From positions 1,297,329 to 1,361,328 of the forward strand of contig NW_006763290.1 in NCBI RefSeq assembly GCF_000218685.1: a DNA stretch of 64,000 nt, in the 5' to 3' direction. The stretch's first letter is position 1. Each line of letters opens with the position of its first letter. A program made the translations under genes and the position numbers. The stretch comes from Serpula lacrymans var. lacrymans S7.9 (taxonomy: Eukaryota > Basidiomycota > Agaricomycetes > Boletales > Serpulaceae). Positions 31,241 through 43,950 of this stretch are shown here, one piece after another. Under the pieces are notes generated by a model. The model saw nothing but the letters and a program-made list of their open reading frames with translations. It had not been told where the DNA came from and did not search any database.

Positions 31241-33131
31241 AGGTACATCTGTTTTGCTATATCAAAACTCAATCTATCACACAGTTTACACTCAAGTCCT
31301 GTACCCCAGTCTACTTTAAATTACTCATGCCAGATTTTTTTTAAAACAGCTCCTCCCCTGAGGAACTGACTTTCATGGTCCATGAGTGGCATCCCATAGA
31401 GCCTATCCCTATCCCTTATAACTCAGTATTGTTAATGGTTTTCCAGAGCCAGAAATCCATCCACAGGCTCTTTTTATCTTGGACAATATTTTTCCCCATG
31501 ACACAAATGGTAATAGTGCATCTATATCTCTGTTGCAACCAAGGCTAGATGGTGGGCTTATTGACCTTGATGGTTATCAGGATCTGAATGATGATATCCT
31601 TTGCAACATTGTGAATTATGTTGGGCTACATCTATCTGAGATGCTGCATATTCTGGGCCAACAAGTGATACTCCCCCTACCACATTTGACCACAGTGCTT
31701 CCTAACCATCAAGATGCCATGACTATAAAGTAATATGACCAGAGGACCAGCACAATCATGGAGATAAAAGCCTTTCCTGTTCATGCTGCTGAATGCACTA
31801 TGATATAGCACTGTTATCAGCACACATTGTAAGTAACAGAATCAGAGCTTGAGAGTCAATGTACTGGCCCTTGAACCCTGTTACTAGATTGATGTTATAG
31901 GCACAGTTTCCCAAAATGCATGCAATTGATCCCATCACTTGAAGTCCATTTGAATTTTCTCTGATATATGTTTGAAAAAGGTATATTTCAATATATTCAT
32001 CCTGGCATAATGCTACAATAGTACCCACTGACAGTTACCAGGAAGTGCTGGAGGAGGCAAGCTCCCAGGCTGCCACATCAGTGATGGTATATTTGTGGAG
32101 ATGCTTAACAAGGAGTGTGGGATGTTGCACTGTGGATTCTGGGAGACAAAAGTCACTGGACCACAAGGAAACACACCATCAATGACAACAGGCTGTCAAC
32201 ACTAAGCCATGTGTGCATTGGGGGGAGGGAATTCACTGTCCCACAGATTGATGACATTTTCACTCATGTATACAAGGTTGGTGCACATATTCAACTGTGC
32301 CAAGCCAAAACCCTAGTTGCAGAGGCTCAGCAGTATGTAGGACACAAAATCCCTTTACTAACACACAAATAGATATTAGTCAATTGGAAAGTCCCAACTG
32401 GGTGAAGGAAAGGATGAGCAAACAGCAAAGAAACAGCTTCTACATCTGCAGCAATAGACAACATTAAGCCAACCATTGCAAAGGCAAAGGCACCCCCTAA
32501 AATGAAGGGGGTACTAATGCCAAAGCTGGCTGGACTGGCATCAGAGTGGGCCAATGGGATAGCACACCACCAGCAAACCTGGAAAGGTATCCCCCCACAA
32601 GTAAACAGGTATTACAATCATTGGGCTATAAAGGGATACCTGATAGTGTCACAGTTGAGCCTGCAAGCATCAGCAAGTGTAGAGAGCCATGAACAACAAA
32701 CACAATATGTGCAACTCATAGTGGAACTCTTGGCATACCCTGGCCTTTACACAGAAATCATACTCAGTAAAAACAAAAAGGTGGCTAAAGTTGTGTGAAA
32801 GTCAGGTAATAGTCCAGTGAAGTTAAGTGCAAAATCTACCTTTAGTAAAATGTTTGAACTAATAGTCATTTCATAGTCAGAGTCAAGCAGACACAGTTTC
32901 CTTAGTCAGGTCATAGTCTGGTTTAAGTCAAGCATTAGTCAGACCCAGTTTGCACTGAGAATCTACCTGTAGCTGAAGCAGAAAATTTATGCTAAGTCCA
33001 CCATACTCTTGTGTAGTGCTTGTTTATATCACCACTTTGTTGAAGAACTCACTGAGATTTATATACACAATCAAGTCACCAGACATACAGTGGTTTTTCA
33101 TAAGTAAATACATGTTTGATACATTCTTAAA
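31241..33131. other. coding-like patches, family unrecognised
   Basis: 31458-31733 (+) looks like a terminal exon: a cag acceptor near 31465, then SISLLQPRLDGGLIDLDGYQ... and a TAA at 31731. ORFs at 32115-32372 and 32502-32798 are open but I cannot assign them. No LTR ends or catalytic motifs. Treated as unresolved, probably transposon-derived. Confidence 0.3.
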
Positions 33132-33545
33132 CTAATTCATCACCACCATATAAACCCATGGTGTGGCCTTCTTCTTGTAAGACCATACTCCAATGAGATT
33201 TTTGATACTAGAGGTAGGTAAAACTTGAATGCCATCAGACCAATGTCCCTGCCACCTCTGTAACACTAGCTTGAGATTTATGATAGGCTGGTATACAACC
33301 ACAAGTCCTAATTTCTCATTTTTAAAGAAGACTAAAGTTTTGCCAAAGATTGGCTTGTCATTTCCTTGAATTTCTGCTTCAAAATAGCAGGAGGACCTTG
33401 TTGTATTTCCTTTGCTTTCATTCAACTGAGTATTCAAGATTGTTCCATCTGGTATATGAAATTTCCCTCATTTTTTCAGTAAAACTTGTGGATCAAAGGG
33501 AATATTTGATGATGCACTGATACTTTCAAGCTAGTGATACAACTC
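33132..33545 (-). pseudogene. fragment of an agaricomycete transposon-associated protein
   Basis: Minus-strand frame 33437-33132 reads CYFEAEIQGNDKPIFGKTLVFF, LVVVYQPI, and SSIKNLIGVWSYKK. This pattern (short beta segments ending in an I-x-S-V-V-x-x-x-P-like block) resembles C-terminal regions of proteins that accompany Plavaka/CACTA-type transposases in mushrooms. Two stops lie upstream in the same frame. Assignment from memory and weak. Confidence 0.35.
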
Positions 33546-33858
33546 TGTTCCAGGATTCCTCTCAACTTTTCAAATAGGTATTTCTTTGAATGGCTTTGAG
33601 CTGGTATTGGTGCTGGAATATGATGTAGCCAACAATGTCTTAACATTATGGGAAGGATAATATAGAAACAGAATTTTCACCAGTTTTCTTTCATATATGA
33701 GATTGGCCAGATTTGCAAATGGTGATTTTTTGGAGGAGCAAATCTTATGACCTAGTTCTCCAATAGCTCTCTCTACAGTAGCTTGTGAACCAAGGCTTAC
33801 AAAGCCATTCTATTGTATGTGCATTGGAATATGAATTAGTTGGAAGACACATAAACAG

Positions 33859-34006
33859 TGTTACAATACACAACTTTTGGATCTTTAAATTTCATTCTCC
33901 ACTATAACTTTCTTTCATAGGTTTCACACACTGTGCCATGTAGCACTTTCCATTTTGTTCAAACCCTGCTTTCTCATGCTGCACTGCTTTCCTTTATTCT
34001 TAGCTA
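33859..34006 (+). repeat. truncated chromovirus LTR (left third)
   Basis: Starts TGTTACAATACACAAC and follows the family to tcttagctacac, then stops. 33546-33858 before it holds nothing recognised. Confidence 0.8.
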
Positions 34007-34132
34007 CACCAGTGCAAATAGTTGAAGTGTAGCAAGACTGCCAGGTGACGCAGTTACACTCAAGTAAGACAAAGTTACTAGATATATTGTCATTAGCAAG
34101 GATATCCTATTAAACTTCAATAAGGCTAAAAA

Positions 34133-35423
34133 CTATAGCATGCACTTGAAGATAACAGAATCAAAAAAAACGGTCTGAAGAGCTGTATTTGTGCAATCAA
34201 ATTCATTGGCTAGCTGATGCTCCACAAGTATAGCCAGGGAGAACATCAATGCCATGCTAATGGGCAAAAAGAGGCGCATGCGACTGATAGTAGGAATGAT
34301 GTGGTCAATAATTAAATTTCCCTCAAAGGTTCCTTTTTAAAGCTTGTCAGAGGTGTACAAGAGACAACTATCTTGAATTTTTACCTTTTTTTGGCATTCT
34401 TAGCAAATTTGCAAGGTCCAATGGTGAAGTGGCCTCCATGGCAGCAACTGAAACATAAAGACCCAGACTGGCAATAAGCACTAATAAATATATGGAGCCT
34501 CCACCAACAAAGACTGCAAACTTGCTTCCAGTCAAGTGCCAGTCTTGGAATGTCCTTTTGCTGGGTTTCTTGGACAGATGTACAATTCCTTGATTGTATA
34601 TTCTATTGAGAGAGAGGCCTGTTTGTATCTTGATACTACAATTTGAGATGTGAGCGAAAATTATTCAATATGAGAGAAAAACAAGTGTACTTACCTTTGA
34701 CATTTTGTGACAAGCTGCATAAGGTTGACCATCAGAAGAAAGTTGATGGCTATGTCCTTGCCAATAAGTCCCTTGCAACGAGCAATAACTGACATAAGTG
34801 ATTTGTCGAGATATGCTCCCTCCTGGATTGCAGAGTTGATGTTCTGGAGCCAAGCTTCTGGGTTGTGCGTGTCAAAGCCCCAGCAAGTGGATGAAAGAGT
34901 GGCAATGATGGCATTGATGTTCTCGCTTGTGTTAAGCCAGGGACTACTTTGTTGTCGCCATGTACCCTCACTGTTCCTTGACGGTCTTCCAACCTGAGGC
35001 AACTCATTGCTCGACGTGGGTGTCGACCTCTTGTTCAATTCCCGAGAGCAATTCGTGTGAGCGGGTGTGCGCCCCAAAGGGATGAGGAGTACCCGCTCTG
35101 GGCGACTGCGGCAAGGTGGAGGGAGTTGGAGGAGGGGTGTTGTTGGACGCGTGGGAATCAATATGACTTGCGATTGTTCTACTGCGTTGGCTACGGGGAC
35201 TATTGAGTCAGTTGTGAAGGAACAAGTTGGGGATGATGGAGCGGGCTCAGGTAGAACAAGATCTGGCAGAGATGGGAGATATGCCAGTTGAGGCGACTGC
35301 GGTGAGGTTGGGGGGTGACGACCTGGAAATTGATGCCCCATTGTCGCGGGAAGGCTCAGCAAATCTGGGGGAGGGGAGGTGAGGTACCCTTGTTGAGCGA
35401 GAAGGTTCCTCGCGTCGGTGGCA
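34133..35423 (-). CDS. unrecognised three-exon gene, 5' end lost at gypsy junction
   Basis: Minus-strand model: exon 1 from about 35423 to 34695, exon 2 34635-34385, exon 3 34332-34133 (TAG). Introns of 59 nt (34636-34694, donor GTAAGT) and 52 nt (34333-34384) keep the frame, giving at least 390 residues. N-terminal part is Pro/Ser-rich and disordered-looking. Then SENINAIIATLSSTCWGFD and NPEAWLQNINSAIQEGAYLD; exon 2 has DWHLTGSKFAVFVGGGSIYL with a hydrophobic stretch to about VSVAAMEA (possible membrane helix); exon 3 has IIDHIIPTISRMRLFLP. I do not recognise a family, though it looks like a conserved fungal hypothetical protein. The coding frame runs straight into the gypsy integrase end, so the start is missing. 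Higher GC than its flanks in exon 1. Confidence 0.6.
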
Positions 35424-36029
35424 GAATTCTGCTGTCGTGAGATATTCTGTCCAGGAGTGTGGTAAATTGTTGCAGAAGATCCGTAAATACATTTCTATCT
35501 CTTGGTTTACCCTTTCTGTTTCTCCATCGGATTGGGGATGGTATGCCGTCAATAGATTAACTCCGGTCTTGAGTAATTTGGCTAGTTCTTTGGTAACTTC
35601 TGATGCGAACTGTGGTCCCCTGTCGGATATGAGTTTGTCGTGTAGTCCAAATCTTTTGAACACATGTTGGTGAAATAGTTTAGCCGTTCCTAATGCGTCA
35701 ATAGTTTTCCTGCATGGTGATAGTATTACCCCCTTTGTAAGGCCGTGGTCCACCACGACCATGAGGCTGTCATATCCATTGCTTTCTGGCAGATCTGTGA
35801 TGAAATCAACGGACAGGTTTTTGAATGGTTCGGTAGTTTTCGGGCCCAAAATTGGTTGGATGGGTATTTTGATCGGATTGGTAATCACCTTGCTTTGTTG
35901 GCATGTGGCACATCCTGTGATGTAGTCTTTGATCATTTGTGTCATACCTGGCCAGTAGTAATATCTGGTTACTAATTGGGTTGTCTTCAGTTGTCCAGGA
36001 TGTCCGGCTGTTACCGAATCGTGTTGTTG
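35424..36029 (-). pseudogene. pol: gypsy II integrase (truncated)
   Basis: Continues from the RNase H frame after a TGA near 36030. The HHCC finger is seen (AGHPGQ ... GCATCQQSK), then first Asp in LSVDFITDLP, second in ISDRGPQFAS and Glu in GETERVNQE. Homology ends at TTAEFCH, where other elements continue with the GPF region; after that the frame reads through into foreign sequence. No chromodomain remains. Confidence 0.88.
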
Positions 36030-37447
36030 TCAAATACATGTTTTTCTCTCGGGTCCGATGGGAATATAACGGCGGTTCTTGTAGAACACATTGTCATCTT
36101 TGATGGTCCAATCTTTGGGATCCGAGTGCATTGGTAATTTGTTCCCTTCGCGTGAACTGTTTTGTATGTTGGTGAAAAATGGATCTGTGGTTGCTACTGC
36201 GGCAAAGACAGTTTTTGGGAGTAGTGGTGTGTCTTGTTCTTCTTCTTCTGTGTACAGGTCTGGCCTTCTGGATAGATTGTCCGGGATTGTCATTTGCGTT
36301 CCTGGTACGTGGTTCAGGGTATGATTGTACTGGGAGAGTAGAAGTTGCCAGCGTCGTTGTTGTGGTGTCAATTTTCTGGCTTCTTGCCAGTATGTGAGAT
36401 TTTTATGGTTGGTTAGTATCTCCGTTGTGTGGGCACTGCCTAGGATATAATTTTTCCATTCTTCCAATCCTCTGATGACAGCAAGTAGTTCCTTGTCGTA
36501 TATTTGGTAGTTCTTTTCGGCTGGGGACAATGTTTTGGAGAAGAAGGCACATGGATGCCATACTCCATTGTCATCTGGCTGGTTTAGTACCGCCCCAGTT
36601 GTGTGTTTGGATGCGTCTGCCGCAATTTGGGACGGTTTGTTTGGATCGGGTATCTGAGTGACCGGTGATCTGCTAAAGCGGCATTTCAACAGCGCAAATG
36701 CGTTTTCTTCAGTTTTTGTCCAGTTCCAAGTTCTCCCTTTTTCCAGTAAGGCATTGAGCGGTTTAGCAAGTTCCAAGTAGTGGCCAATGAATTTGCGGTA
36801 GAAGTTGCCAAATCTGAGGAACTTTCGCACTTCGTGGATGTTGGTCAGTGTAGGCCAATTTTGGATTCCAGCCAGTTTTACTGGGTCCATTTGCACCTGG
36901 TTGTGACGGACAATCATGCCAAGATATTTGATTTCGGCTACATCAAACGTGCATTTTTCTAGTTTCAGGTATAGGTCGTTTTTGCTTAGGCGTTGCAATA
37001 CTCTTTTTGTCCGCAGGTAGTGTTCTTCTGGTTCTTTGCTAAATATGAGCATATCGTCCATGTATATGATAAGCCATCCTTTGTCTATCATGTCTGTGAA
37101 GAGGTCGTTCATCATGCGTTGGAAGGTGGCCGGGGAGTTGCACATGCCGAAGAACATCACTGTGGGTTTGAAGAGTCCTTTTCGGGTTTTGAATGCCACC
37201 TTCCATTCATCTCCTTCTTTTATCCTGACATTGTTATATCCCCAACGTAGGTCTAATTTTGTGAAGTGGGATGTTCCACGGAGTCGGTCTAAGAGGTCGG
37301 GGATCATGGGCAGTGGGTAGGGATCTCGGATTGTTTGTTTGTTAAGTTGTCAATAGTCTTGGCATGGTCGCAAAGATCCGTCCTTTTTGTCTATGTAAAA
37401 GAAGGGGAAAGCCATCAGAGATTTGCTTGGTCTAATATATATCCTTT
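36030..37447 (-). pseudogene. pol: gypsy II reverse transcriptase and RNase H
   Basis: Open frame 37307-36030 (425 codons) with HFTKLDLRWGYNNVRIKEGD, FFGMCNSPATFQ, the canonical active site YMDDMLIFS, and RNase H residues ADASKHTTGAV, YDKELLAVI and LTNHKNLTYW, then the RRPD spacer. The 5' part of RT (37447-37308) has TGA codons in DNNL-x-KGY and QDY-x-QLN, both arginine positions in the family, and one frameshift. The catalytic domains themselves are intact. Confidence 0.92.
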
Positions 37448-38227
37448 TCAAAGGTTGTTGTCAAGGAATTCTTCTAGTGCAGTGTTTTCTTTTGGCAATA
37501 AAGGATAGATTTTACAATCTTTTGGTTTAAACTCCGGTTTTAGGTGTATGGCGTGATCGTAGATCCTTCTTTTGGGTAGTCTTTCTGAAGCCTTTTTGTC
37601 AAAGACCTGTGCAAACTCTTTGTAGATTTCGGGTAGTTCCGTTATCTTTTTTCCAACATTATTCTGGATAGCTAATTCCATTGCCGTGTTGGTTTTCGCA
37701 AAGATCCGTGTTTTGTGTACGTAGTTGATCAATAGTTCTGGTCGATCGATTGTGATGGTGCGAATCATGGATCAGTCGGAGAGTGATTGGATGGTGCGGA
37801 TGGCATGTTGGGTATCCACACTTTTTGATGTCCAGTTTATTGTGGGGTTTACCTTGTGGAGCCATGGGTATCCTAGGAGAATGTCTTCTCCTCCTAATCG
37901 GGTGATGAGAAATTTGCACATGGCATTCTTTCCTCCTGCTTCAATTCGTTGATATGTGTAATGGGTGATTTTTCCTCCGTTGTTGATGGTTCCATCTACG
38001 TTTTTGCACGTGATGGGTGTTTCCAGTTTGTTGAGTGGTAGGCGATGTTTGATTGCGAATTTTGCGTCCATGAAGTTGTCTGTCGCTCCCGAGTCTATTG
38101 ACGCTTTTGTTCCAATGGTTTTTTGTTGTAACGTGGTATCAATTTGTAAAGAGTTTGAATTGATTGTGGCTATTGTTACAACAGCTATTTTGGACGGTAC
38201 CAACATTGGTGTGGGTTGTCCTTTCAA
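37448..38227 (-). pseudogene. pol: gypsy II protease and linker
   Basis: Protease motif IDSGATDNFMD and LLGYPWLHKVNPTINW (flap and C-terminal protease block) in 38227-37772, then in the same frame after one TGA (37772-37774, S-D-x-S-M) the linker to RT with HAIHLKPEFKP. Confidence 0.88.
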
Positions 38228-38280
38228 AAACCCTCTTTTTCCAATTCGTCAATGGTGCTGGCTCGATCTGCTTCATTGAG

Positions 38281-39429
38281 TTATCTCCACATTTTGAGGA
38301 TGTGAGAAATTCCTCTTCCGTCTTCTACCACCGTTTCGGCTTCATCCTTTTCAACTTCTGCCGTTCTGATCCTTTGATCCGGTTGTTTTCCTTTCTTCTT
38401 TTCCGGACAGAACCATGAGATGTGTCCCTGTTCTTTGCATATAAAGTATCGCCCTTCTCTTTTGAGCGAGTCTTCTTCATCTTTGGATAAATGTTTTGCC
38501 GAGGATGATTTGCTTCTTCCTCCTTTCTCCTCTTTCTTCTTTTCTCCTTTCCTTCCCCATTTTCCTTTGCTGATGCTGTTCGAGTTTGTCCAGTTGGCAT
38601 CTAGGCCAGCAACTGTGCTCATTCATCCTGCAATATTTTTGGGTTGTGTAGAGGAGTTGAGTACATTTTGAAGAAGGTATGGGCGTATGGAGCTTTTGTA
38701 CACCATGATTAGTCCTTCGTCGTTTAAGCCGCTCTTTCCTGCGTCTACCATGAAATGGGAGTTGAACTTTACTGCCGTTTCTCCTGTTTCCATTTTCATC
38801 GTCATAAGGGCTGCACTGGCCGCTCCCTTTACATCCGCGGTAATGAATGTTCCATTAAAGTCGGTTTTGAAGTCCGCCCATTTCGGGTATTTGCCCGATC
38901 CGGTGTATTCCGTCAGTTTGGTCTCTTTCCATACTAGGGTGGCTCCCTCCTTCATGTGGGAGAGGGCTTTGAAGGCCTTCTTTTTGTTGGAGTTGTAAAT
39001 GGTGTCGTTTACATCAAAGTATGCTTTGGCTGACAACATCCAGCCGTTGGCTCGGTCGGGCATTCCATCAAAATTGTCTATTTGTCCAAACTTAGTAGGT
39101 TTGGGTGCTGTGGTGTTGGACATGGTGCTAGTTGGTGGAATGGGAGATGGGTTGGGTGCAGGGGGGAGTATCTGAGGTGTGGGATGTGGTACTGGTTGGC
39201 CTTCTGTGGCAAATTCTTCAAAGTCTTGTTCGTTGTAGATGTCTTCTTCTGAGACCGGGGGATCATGTTGGGTTCTGGGTATTAGCTGCGGGTGACTTCT
39301 CGTGTAATACTGTAACCAATGTGTTCTAGCTTCGATGAATGTGTCTGCTTGTTCTCTAGTATGAAGTCTGGTGGAATCGGGTTGGGGAAAAGGGGGTGGT
39401 GCTGTTGTTCTGTCTTGTCTTGACGACAC
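38281..39429 (-). pseudogene. gag: gypsy II Gag
   Basis: 39429-38623 encodes the capsid region (FDGMPDRANGWMLSAKAYF, KWADFKTDF, AAVKFNSHF-like) with a Pro-rich N-terminus. After a frameshift near 38622 the basic nucleocapsid follows, with a damaged zinc knuckle: YFICKEQGHISWFC, first Cys replaced by Tyr. Confidence 0.85.
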
Positions 39430-39545
39430 TGGGGGTGTGGCTGTCTGAGTAGGTTCTGCTCTGGTCTGTGCCCTGGTAGTGGGTTTTCTTCCTTGCGTCC
39501 CTTTGCTAGAAAGTGTGGGAATGACGGTGTAGAATATGATTGTTT

Positions 39546-39884
39546 TGTTACGCTTGGAATGTGCAAGCCTGGTAACACTGGGTTTCTGATATGTGAAGGG
39601 TTTCTGATAAGCTCGTTGTAGATGAGTTTGAGACGTATTCTGATGATGAGGGTTTCAACTGATGAATACCAAGTTACACTGTTGAAGCGTACAATCGTAT
39701 TGGAGATAGTAACTACAATACAGGCCTATATATATAGTGTCTACTTTAGGGTAGGTGTTTGTGTTGAACAAACAAGGACAGGTGGTACCGTAACAGGCAA
39801 TGTGTGTGGGAAAGTATAGGTAAGTAGCAGAGCGTAGCTACTTGTGAAGAGAAATAAAGTCTATGGTGAATACAGTTCGTAACA
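39546..39884 (-). repeat. gypsy II 5' LTR
   Basis: 339 nt; on the minus strand TGTTACGAAC...GCGTAACA. Near-identical to 16397-16735 in the opposite orientation. Confidence 0.93.
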
Positions 39885-40189
39885 CAGGGCCAGCTTGCAG
39901 CTAAGTATCAAAATTGTGTTGCTCACCCATTATTAACATTTTTCCTAGGAATCTTGCCATGGCCACGCTCAATGTAAGTACATTGTTGGTTTGCACCATA
40001 GTTTCTAACTTTATACTCCAATAGCACCCATCTTCTTTGGAAGGTTTTCCCATCTGATGCCACAGTACCCCACTGACCAAACCCAAAGTACATCCATCCC
40101 ATTATTTTCTTGATTTCTCTCTCACTTATCCCTGTTGTAGTTTAACACTTTCCTATTTAAAGGACCTTAGCAGTTTTATCACACCTTTA

Positions 40190-40933
40190 TGGACACCCTT
40201 ATCAAGGCAGAGGCAGCTCCCTTGAAGATTTACTGCCCTGCCCAGGCATTGAGGACATACTCAAAATCTATCTTAATTAAAAATTACAGCAGCCCCATTC
40301 CAGAGCACAAACAAGATCTTATCCTCTTCCATTTCAAAACCTTGATGTTTTCCACTCATTCAAATTCTCCTTTGAGACTCTTGGAAACAATGTGGACTTG
40401 TTTGATAACCAAATGGATGCTGTAAAGGCAAAACCCTCAAGCGTTGGTGGACATCATCCTGGGTTTGATACTATTATAGTAATGAACTCCAATGACTGTG
40501 AATCAACAGGTTTGACAGGTAAGTTCCATAATATAAAGCTCTATCTCCTATCTGTTTAACAGTTGTACCAGGCACAAGAAATGGATGTCTCAGAGTGATC
40601 TTCAAGTTACCTACAACTTTATATAGCACACATAGTGCCCCTTCTAACTGGCCCAAAGATCATAATTGTCTAAGGCCAACAGCTGAAAACAACCATATGA
40701 TGTACTCTGTCACCAAACCTGGGCCTAATGTTTCTGGCTACCTGCCTGGTGATATTATACCCCTTTCTGCAATTAGACAGGTTTGTCATTTGATTCCAGT
40801 CTTTGGGGGAAATAGAGATACTTGTCCATTTAATTGGACTCACAGTAATGTTTTGGATGTTTGTACAAATTTTATCTCAACAATTTTAGTAGTAAATACA
40901 CTTATCAGACATTATGGTAAATTTAAATTATGA
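40190..40933 (+). pseudogene. transposon-associated C-terminal domain (Plavaka/CACTA-like context)
   Basis: The frame pieces LIKAEAAPLKIYCP, KQDLILFHF, GLTGKFHNIKLY..., and, in 40595-40933, VSGYLPGDIIPLSAIRQVCHLIPVFG and WTHSNVLDVCTNF correspond to a C-terminal domain widespread in mushroom genomes next to Plavaka-type transposases (from memory). Frameshifted between 40430 and 40600. No catalytic residues here. A related start (LIKAKAAPLKSYYA) recurs at 46390. Confidence 0.45.
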
Positions 40934-41139
40934 ATATTATTGTTTTGTTTTTAGCTAAATCTTGTGCTATAAAGGCTATAATTGCATTTATAGGGCTATG
41001 GTTGCTATAAAAGCATCCATATATACATATGGTGGCTATATAGCGCTACATAGCAAAAGAGTTTTTCCTGATGCATCTTCTCTCCAGAAGGGAGATCTAC
41101 AGACATGGTATGTAAGCAATAAGGAATATGTACATGAAA

Positions 41140-41425
41140 TTGTACTCACCAGGATTTATCTCCAATGCCTTGGCATGAACAAGCACATTGAAGATGTTGG
41201 GGGCCCGACTCTTCTTCACAATATTATGGAACCCAGCTAGGGCCTTGATCTGTTTGATACTGGTATTGTGCTTTGTGGTGAGGGCACTAATTGGTGCATT
41301 AGTATTCCCAACCAGATCCTGCAAATTGTCCACAAGTTGTGCTTTAACTAGACATTTCCTTTCAGAAACTAGCTTACGAGAAGCTTTTTTGGCTTCTGTG
41401 AGTTGGCGGGGTGGTGCAGGCAGTG
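41140..41425 (-). pseudogene. exon of an unrecognised transposon-linked protein
   Basis: Minus-strand open frame with SERKCLVKAQLVDNLQDLVG, KALAGFHNIVKKSRAPNIFN and VHAKALEINPG, ending at a strong donor GTGAGT near 41145. The R-x-P-N-(I/L)-(F/W)-N-x-x-(V/L)-H-x-K-A-x-E-(I/L)-N pattern recurs in mushroom hypothetical proteins. Downstream exons not found. Confidence 0.4.
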
Positions 41426-41429
41426 GTTA

Positions 41430-43517
41430 AGTAATGTTGAAGGCTCGAGTTGGGTTTTGTGTGTAAGGACCATTCACTTTCTTATCTTCTCACTCTATGT
41501 CTTGGTTCTCGAATACTTTTCCTGTTACACCTTTGGCTTTAGGGCTGGAGGTATCTTTTGCGATCCTGCTTCTCATAGCCCTCACAGGCTTTCTCAATCA
41601 TTGTTACCATTTTGTATTGCAGATCAGAGACTGGGTATTGCTCCCAGCCAGCCAGCACAATGAGTAAGGACTGGTGGTTAGCATCTTGCCAACCAGCTTC
41701 AAGCCCCATCAGTGCCTGGAAAATACTAATAGACACTTTAGTCAGGATCGTACCTCATCATAAGGATACGGTTCCTGGACATGTGTGACAACGCTTATTA
41801 TTAGTACACTTTCTCACCTGCTGATTAATCTTCAAAGTCATACAATAGTTGTCTTTTTTCTTATTGGTTGATTTTCCCCTCAGACCACTTTTCTCTTATT
41901 CCTCTTTCAGTCTGAGGGATAGACAGTTAGCTATATAAAGCCTTACCTATTCATGTATAGTTCCTTAGTTTTCTATTACTTGAATTATCCGCTTTACTCC
42001 TCATCAGAAACCCCTGAGTCTACTCCCATATCCTCTACTTGCTATATTCACTAGCATCTGTTGATCCTCAAGACTCACTGTACCTCTTGCTCCCTGCAAG
42101 TGCAGTCGGAGACAGGTATTGTTTTTGTTATATTTTATTGTTGCCTCACATCGTGCGGCCCATGTTGATTTGTCAACCCTCGTGGAAATTTGGCTGAATA
42201 GAGTATGGTCCATAGATAACAAGGCCTGGGTGGTGGCACATGCACCATCTGTCACAGCAGGGAAAACAGAGCCCTCATCTGATATGGATGGTTAATAGCC
42301 TATTCCTCATGTTGTGTACCGGGTCATTCACCACTAGCTTGATTTGTGGTACTGAGCTGGTCAGTCTCTGTTGTAGATGTTGGAATGCCAGGTTGTTGTG
42401 ATAACACTGTCACTGTTGATAAGCTGGGGTGTTCAGGGTGATTCTGGCTTGCCGTCTGCTGGCTGGGTTGACATTGCCTGCTGTTTAGCAGGAAGTTCGT
42501 TTCCATAACCACCATCTGTAAAGACTTGAAACTCCTCCACTACATGGAGCATAATTTTGAGGTCAGGATCTGGGTAGAACAAACCATCAGAATTAGACAG
42601 CTCAGTAATTGTTACTCTTGGGTCATAAACAGGGGAGGGAATGGGGTATGTGAGTCACTAGGGAGGTTTGGAACCGACGGAGTACATGTATTGTAGTTGA
42701 ATAACAATGGATACCCACTCTAGCTGGGGTCTGGTCCAGATCCAGCAAAACCTGTATGAGCATTCATAAGTGGTTAAAAAGAATGCTACCAAATAATGTC
42801 TCTACTTAGCATTATATATTCATATTGTAGTGTACAAGAAACTGACCTTATTACAAGGCCTTTTGGGCTGCTAATGTAGATGTGAAAAAAAAATGAGCCA
42901 AGGCAAGAGAGCCTGTCTTGATGGCTAATTTATGAAGAACTAGCCACATGATGTCCCAAGGACCTCATAAAAATCATGATCAACTAGGACCACTTGATAC
43001 AGGTACAGCTGCTAGCACCACCATATGCCCCAAGAGCCATGAAATTTTGGCAATAACACTCTAAGCTCACGTGTGCACTGGGGCAAGCAGCATTAGTGAG
43101 AGGCTGAGGACAGGGGTATGCACTGATACAAGGTGAAGGGCTAATGTGCAGACATAGATGTGATATTTGGGGGGGTGTTATTACCTGCAGAGATCTCTTG
43201 CAAGGTCAGGCATATACATGGCAAGAGATTATTCAAGACAAAGCTGAGACAGCACTTACCTGTAGAATACCAGCATACCATAGATAACTTTGTCAAGAAT
43301 TATTTGCAAAAGCCTGCCAAAAATGTATAAGCCTGAAAAAACCATTGTCTGCAAAACAAGACAACTCACTTTGCTTCAATGTCGGTTCAGATTTGCTCAA
43401 CTTGTGTTGCTACATAATCTATTTTAATAACCAAGTATGGCTCTACAATATGCAACAATTTGAGCTTGAGAAAGTAAACATAAATCTCAGAAAGATGAGA
43501 TTGAAATATTTGATAGC
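41430..43517. other. no gene assigned
   Basis: Open frames at 41539-41736, 42004-42255 and 42324-42515 (all minus) have no family I recognise. No LTR or TIR seen. Confidence 0.3.
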
Positions 43518-43933
43518 TGTAATAACCAAGAGTTAGTTACTCTGGCGCACACAAGAACACATTATAAAGAAGATGTTGAGGAAGTGGTTACCCCTTAAGC
43601 TGCAGAGAGTTTGTTGGTATACAACAGGAGGACTTGCTGAGGAGTCTCCTGGATCTATTGGGGTATATATACTACTACAGGTTTGTTTGTACATGTGTAC
43701 TATACAGTTGATAGAGACAGTGGCCGATCATGTCATGGGGCCTAGCCCGCATGGCCAGCTCCACTGTGTGAGAGAGTTGTGTCTATAATAAGAAGAAAGG
43801 CAAAGTGGCGCGAGAGAGAGGAGTTTGGACAAAAGAGGAAGTGCCGTGTGGCACCATGTGTGAAAGCTAAAGTACAAGGTTAAAGCGGAGAATGAAAATA
43901 AAGGAAAGGTCCGAAAATTGTGTTATTGTAACA
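43518..43933 (-). repeat. solo chromovirus LTR, minus orientation
   Basis: 416 nt; plus strand reads TGTAATAACC...TTGTAACA. Flanks ATAGC (43513-43517) and ATAAC (43934-43938) differ by one base and are the likely target duplication. Confidence 0.9.
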
Positions 43934-43950
43934 ATAACTCTATGCTCACG

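Larger units (their letters stand above)
35424..39884 (-). mobile_element. Ty3/gypsy element, 3'-truncated (gypsy II)
   Basis: Minus-strand element with 5' LTR 39546-39884, gag, protease, RT, RNase H and most of integrase, ending abruptly in the integrase at about 35424. No 3' LTR. Its LTR family also left the solo copy at 16397. Stops are mainly TGA at arginine positions. Confidence 0.9.

Noticed and set aside
34691..35362. ORF start at 35362 as a genuine initiation codon
   Set aside because: The codon is TTG and the frame is open upstream; the true start is lost at the gypsy junction.
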